Assembly: GCA_016934635.1 (NCBI GenBank) | Contig: JAFGSK010000014.1 | Coordinates: 1-49,318, forward strand | DNA from: Caldifarciminota bacterium | GTDB taxonomy: Bacteria; Hydrothermota; Tepidihabitantia; B3-TA06 | DNA: 49,318 nt | Direction of reading: 5' to 3' | Shown: positions 46,701 to 49,318 of the stretch, piece after piece | How the letters are laid out: every line of letters starts with the position of its first letter | Numbering within the stretch: the first letter of the stretch is position 1 | Position numbers and translations under genes: made by a program | The notes under the pieces: generated by a model | Seen by the model: the letters and a program-made list of their open reading frames with translations, nothing else | What the model was told of the DNA's origin: nothing | Database searches by the model: none

Positions 46701-48238
46701 CTTCTCAGCATCTCGTTTCCTTCAAGGCTTTCCCCTGCTTTTTGAACCACATCCCTCAAATGATCGGTCAACTTCCGATACTTGTCCTCGGCCGGGTCTT
46801 CATCTTTAATACCTGCTTCCAGCATAAGGATACGACGGAACACCTGGTAAGGTGCTCCCCTCTCGTCTAAAGAAACCTCAAGAACCTCGTGAGTAGAGGC
46901 AAGACGAGAACCCAAACGGGAGACAAATCTGCTCTTACCCATACCATGATCACCTGTAACACCCACGACCTTACTCTCACCCGCAGCAAGCTTCCCGCAT
47001 TTCTCAAGTTCTTTTTCATGGGTTATCCACTCACCAAGGGTCGTAACCATACCTTTCTTGCTTTCGGTAAACTGGAATCTCTGAAGATGGATTTGTCCTA
47101 TCTGAACCGATTCTAGTTCCTCCGTCTCATACAAATCGTCGAACTTCTCAGCCGCCTCGGCGGTAACTACGAACTCGGCAGGTGAAGATGCAGACATCAC
47201 CTTTGCCGCCGCATTCACTCGCTGGCCTATAACGGTATATTCCTTCTGCGCCCCACCGATAAACCCTGCAAATGCAGCTCCGTAGGCAAGCCCTGCCCTG
47301 AGCTTGAAACCTGAAGCAAGCTTAGGTAACTCGTAATAAAAAGCAGCAGCGTTCGAACGATCTGCGGCATGGCTTACCGGGGCTCCGAAGAGAATAAGGA
47401 ACTTACTCCCTTCAGGAGAGATATCTACCTTGTTTATCGCTCCTTGATAGCGCTTAACCATTCGATTCAGGGAAAGATAATAACTATTCAAAGCCCCGAA
47501 ATCAGGATTCCCGGGATCGTATCCGGATATCTCTAAAAAGAGCGGGGCTACAACCCTGTACTCCCCTCCCTTGGTGAGAAACAGCCGTCCACTGCGGCCC
47601 AGAGGTAAGAAGGAACGGGTCAAGTCAACCAGACGCTGACGCTCGGTATCGTCCAACACAGGATAGACTTCCTTGTCGAAGGATTCCTCCTCAAGCCCTT
47701 TTCTTATGATCAATTCGCCCGGCTCGATCCTTTTCTCGGCACTGGCCAGTTCCTGTATCACTTTGCCTAAAGGAAACCAGTCTGTCTTCTCCTCGTCCCC
47801 AAGGATCGCTTCGAGGTAATCGCCCCCACTCAGAATAGCCTTCATCGAAAGCTTGAATTCACCCTTGCTGGTTGAAACGGTAGGATGTTCCTTGAACCAG
47901 GCAAGCATCTCCTTGGCTGCATCGGTAGCTCTGGAAACCGCATCGGTATCTGCAAACCGGGCAAGCAGTGAGTCTCCTCCAAGCTTGAGTAACACTCCCT
48001 TGTGGGTCTCAAGGATACCTGAAAGTCTTCCGAAATGGTCGTTGAGAATCTCGGTAACCTCTTCGATACCCTCCTTGCCGGTTGCCGTCAACGCCTCGGT
48101 AAGTGCGGTAAAACCTGAGATATCGGTATACAGAAGTACGGACCTGGTCGGTGTAATGCCTTGGACTACCTTACCTTCTTCGACGATGCGCTTGAGAACG
48201 TGTAACGGTACCTGAGGAAGGAACACCTCCGATGTCAC
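43703..48238 (-). CDS. Tandem class III cyclase - ATPase - TPR protein (soluble adenylyl cyclase-like)
   Basis: A 1511-residue protein. Cyclase domain C1 (about 30-190) has both metal Asp residues (Asp39 in YTDISGF, Asp89 in KLGGDSLL) but lacks the Asn/Arg transition-state pair. C2 (about 230-400) lacks the metals (Glu236; Ser at the second site) but keeps Asn342 in VIGQRVNAAAK, with Lys346 in the Arg position. An ATPase follows with P-loop GDHGMGKS (429-436), then TPRs from about 830 to near the end. This C1-C2-NTPase-TPR order is that of mammalian soluble adenylyl cyclase and related bacterial proteins. The start is GTG 48238 with GAGGT 5 nt upstream, inside the end of sppA. Product (cAMP or cGMP) is not certain; Lys in KLGGD favours ATP. 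Confidence 0.88.
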   Translation of the reverse strand: MTSEVFLPQVPLHVLKRIVEEGKVVQGITPTRSVLLYTDISGFTALTEALTATGKEGIEEVTEILNDHFGRLSGILETHKGVLLKLGGDSLLARFADTDAVSRATDAAKEMLAWFKEHPTVSTSKGEFKLSMKAILSGGDYLEAILGDEEKTDWFPLGKVIQELASAEKRIEPGELIIRKGLEEESFDKEVYPVLDDTERQRLVDLTRSFLPLGRSGRLFLTKGGEYRVVAPLFLEISGYDPGNPDFGALNSYYLSLNRMVKRYQGAINKVDISPEGSKFLILFGAPVSHAADRSNAAAFYYELPKLASGFKLRAGLAYGAAFAGFIGGAQKEYTVIGQRVNAAAKVMSASSPAEFVVTAEAAEKFDDLYETEELESVQIGQIHLQRFQFTESKKGMVTTLGEWITHEKELEKCGKLAAGESKVVGVTGDHGMGKSRFVSRLGSRLASTHEVLEVSLDERGAPYQVFRRILMLEAGIKDEDPAEDKYRKLTDHLRDVVQKAGESLEGNEMLRRFPFIAAMLFGLDEAKKSIARYSPELRLENLMDAFRSYLIRRASGKPLTVLCDELGRADGGSLEMLTFAARTIPRFKPQGVTFFLTYDPEFAEAYNQGFGTEEVKHEEVVLNPLSAAESRELVQQLLDGEVTENIHQFLYQRSLGNPTVIEQWTGYLIDKGLVNKTKGKWEMKAEADTSEIPDDLYSLVFSRLDRLSEDVRHALKLGAVYGSMHFPASIVGKILSLEDVGSVLAPAVSAGLIYSLEAGEVEYVFRQTLVRDVCYDSVLRGEREKFHKNVARAIEDLYAESLERYYSILADHWFEAQEWTNAFNYRLRSAGENQRLFRNETALEDYGKAIDIWTTQFKEGHSEEMFAAYFGRGRVYEYQGQFTEAAKDYGAARKISIQKGFAEKEVDALNKMAYVSRFLSDFEHVFEYSQEALNQAEALGYTRGKAIAHLEMGTGYAQQGKPPDAETHFEGALRLAEEIDDSENANRALNNLATLNRMLGRPDQALNYYKRAIMLAEKSEDKFLLTNNILNIARLLHQMGRLEDAESYLERALKISMEIGHRATIINCTMELASLEIARGNPEAATQRLEEAMMRAQELQDPELTSEVHMRKGLLAYYGGRAEEALDSYRKALRLQKLIGDPNRLAETHVNLGNTLQELWRMDEARKHLEEAYKLCKEVGNPGGAARSLASLSSVNIHMGLFAEALIQAEEALKIAQETGDPWSEAEASRQYATVSASLGRYEEALEKLAFADKLAESPEMLLMAIDPIRLRVSIYNRIGRFKEAEKECSRCLELAQRSSDPDQIFPTKVTRLENLIGSGDVETAVVELLELQSMVQELGHVKAKIAARLIAARINLANKMYPVAAEVLSGLEKEFGEQMDEESRLNSLLLLAQAYEGEGKFKEAEHYASQLLTRLGIKPLLDLIIWGNLVQTSLAERRLSFNETKDGDKKSSFTSCLFHPRAYSRWKKHQTAAAQAANKIIESLSAENAKSFAEICIQKGLDPKLLKIS

Positions 48239-48240
48239 TT

Positions 48241-49065
48241 CTACCTCAAATCAAGCTGATAACGCAGAGAAGGCATGAATAAAGGATCGAGCTTCGATTC
48301 CAAAAATTCCTCCCAGAAGGAAAGCTTCTTTGGAATCTCCACCAGTTTTGGCTTACCTTCCAGCCCACAGAGTTCTGCAAGTATCCTGTGTGCGTCGTCA
48401 CGTGTTCCGAGTGTGTCCACTAGTCCGTACTCGTAAGCCTGGCGGCCCGAGATGATCCTGCCGTCAGCAATAGCGTACACGCTGTCAAAGGGAAGCGAGC
48501 GTCCTTCAACGACCTCCTGGAGAAACTGATCGTAGACGTCGTCGATGACGGCCTTTAGAAGCAATGTATCAGAAGTGGTAGGATCGCGAAATCCTGAACC
48601 TATGTCCTTGTGTTCACGAGACTTGACGACGTAGGCCTCAAGCCCAACCTTGTCCATCAGTCCTTTGTATACGATGAAATTCAGGATAACGCCTATGGAG
48701 CCGGTCATTGTTCCGGGAAGGGCGACGATAACGTCCGCCGGAGCCGCAACGTAGTAACCGCCGGACGCTGCCAAAGAACCCATGGAAACCACGACTTTCT
48801 TGTCAGCAGCCTTCACGCGCTTAATGGCCTCGCAGATCTCCTGACTCGTGCCGACACCGCCGCCCGGCGAGTTGACGGCCACGAGGACACCCTTAATGGT
48901 TGGGTCTTCCTCGAACGTCTCGAGGTCCTCTAGTATCTTCTCGCTGTTTTCCGAGTCGTAGATGGCGCCCTCGATCTTCACGAGTCCCAGACGACCATCC
49001 TTACATCCTGCAAAAACGAGGATTAAAATTGAAAGGAGGATAATTCCTGCCGCACTTTTCTTCAT
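48241..49065 (-). CDS. sppA: SppA-like signal peptide peptidase (S49), predicted lipoprotein
   Basis: A 274-residue S49 peptidase. The N-terminus MKKSAAGIILLSILILVFAGC ends in a lipobox (FAGC), so it is probably membrane-tethered through a lipid. The nucleophile Ser is in GSLAASGGYYVA and the general-base Lys in REHKDIGSG, giving the Ser-Lys dyad; NSPGGGVGTSQEI is the oxyanion block. The length matches the short single-domain SppA of Bacillus type. ATG 49065 is chosen because AGGAGG lies 6 nt upstream; an earlier start at 49089 would add 8 residues with no site. The cyclase gene follows after 2 nt. Confidence 0.9.
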   Translation of the reverse strand: MKKSAAGIILLSILILVFAGCKDGRLGLVKIEGAIYDSENSEKILEDLETFEEDPTIKGVLVAVNSPGGGVGTSQEICEAIKRVKAADKKVVVSMGSLAASGGYYVAAPADVIVALPGTMTGSIGVILNFIVYKGLMDKVGLEAYVVKSREHKDIGSGFRDPTTSDTLLLKAVIDDVYDQFLQEVVEGRSLPFDSVYAIADGRIISGRQAYEYGLVDTLGTRDDAHRILAELCGLEGKPKLVEIPKKLSFWEEFLESKLDPLFMPSLRYQLDLR

Positions 49066-49112
49066 AGCCAACCTCCTAAGTTGGGTCAACCCTAATAGTT
49101 AAAGCAATTAAG

Positions 49113-49186
<74 letters not shown>

Positions 49187-49198
49187 CCAGCAAGTGAA

Positions 49199-49226
49199 AT
49201 GATAAGGAAAATGGCGCTTGTGTCAA
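49199..49226 (-). promoter_or_regulatory. Promoter of tRNA-Ile
   Basis: TTGACA (49226-49221), 16-bp spacer, TATCAT (49204-49199); the start would fall a few bases before the tRNA. It may also serve sppA and the cyclase gene, which have no separate promoter of this type. Confidence 0.7.
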
Positions 49227-49318
49227 CCGCCCGCCGTTCCTCAAAAATAATCTTCCTGAACGATATCGGTTTACTCAGAATAGAGGGATTGAAAACAGGA
49301 AGGTTTTACGAAGCGCAA

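Overview
The window looks like one piece of a Gram-negative genome of moderate GC content, from a poorly characterised phylum. An outer membrane is implied by an apolipoprotein N-acyltransferase, an LpxL-type acyltransferase, a lipobox protein and a C-terminal-Phe beta-barrel protein. Nearly every exported protein ends in a 'DASGRR...GVYFVR...KFVVTR' type domain, as in type IX secretion or FlgD-like C-terminal sorting domains. That domain, with the mix of genes, suggests the FCB group or a neighbouring candidate phylum such as WOR-3/Stahlbacteria. This placement is inference; no marker phylogeny could be run.

Layout. 105-10471 (minus) is a tandem array of seven paralogous exported proteins, one of them (4565-5998) a pseudogene with three lesions. 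10472-11304 is a regulatory region with two near-perfect sigma-54 promoters (10647-10662 and 11075-11090, both minus). Each has a TGTTTCA-N4-TGAAACA palindrome about 125-130 bp upstream of its predicted start. One promoter reads a short terminated transcript (sRNA or 25-residue ORF). The other reads the paralog array through a leader terminator. Directly next to them, 11305-16449 encodes a 1714-residue Ser/Thr kinase - ATPase - TPR - GAF - sigma-54 activator - Fis-type HTH protein, the obvious candidate regulator. I regard this as the most interesting system in the window.

16514-18006 holds a GIY-YIG protein and a putative zinc peptidase. 18299-19701 is an exported repeat protein broken at a G10 tract (possible phase variation). 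19815-21983 (plus) runs tRNA-Val, zinc-ribbon coiled coil, RNase H, acyltransferase. 22033-25212 (plus) runs purN, a Gfo/Idh-like protein and lnt (apparent ATT start). 25307-26842 is another exported protein. 27382-33501 (minus) is a tight operon glyA-eno-ftsB-purF-ispH/ubiA fusion. 33594-34889 is an exported GH18 protein. 34879-39856 (minus) runs an outer-membrane barrel, a GltD-like oxidoreductase, thiD and thiE. 40278-43148 (plus) is a subtilisin-like protease plus a TPR lipoprotein. 43545-43628 is tRNA-Leu, preceded by two partial copies of its own 5' end. 43703-49186 (minus) runs tRNA-Ile, a SppA-like lipoprotein peptidase and a two-cyclase-domain/ATPase/TPR protein resembling soluble adenylyl cyclase.

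Transcription signals are unusually legible. At least a dozen intergenic regions carry TTGAC(A/T/G)-N16-TAnnnT, almost always with a 16-bp spacer. In five cases the -10 box ends only 5-7 nt before the start codon and no Shine-Dalgarno is present, implying leaderless mRNAs. Other genes have strong AAGGAGG sites, so both initiation modes appear to coexist.
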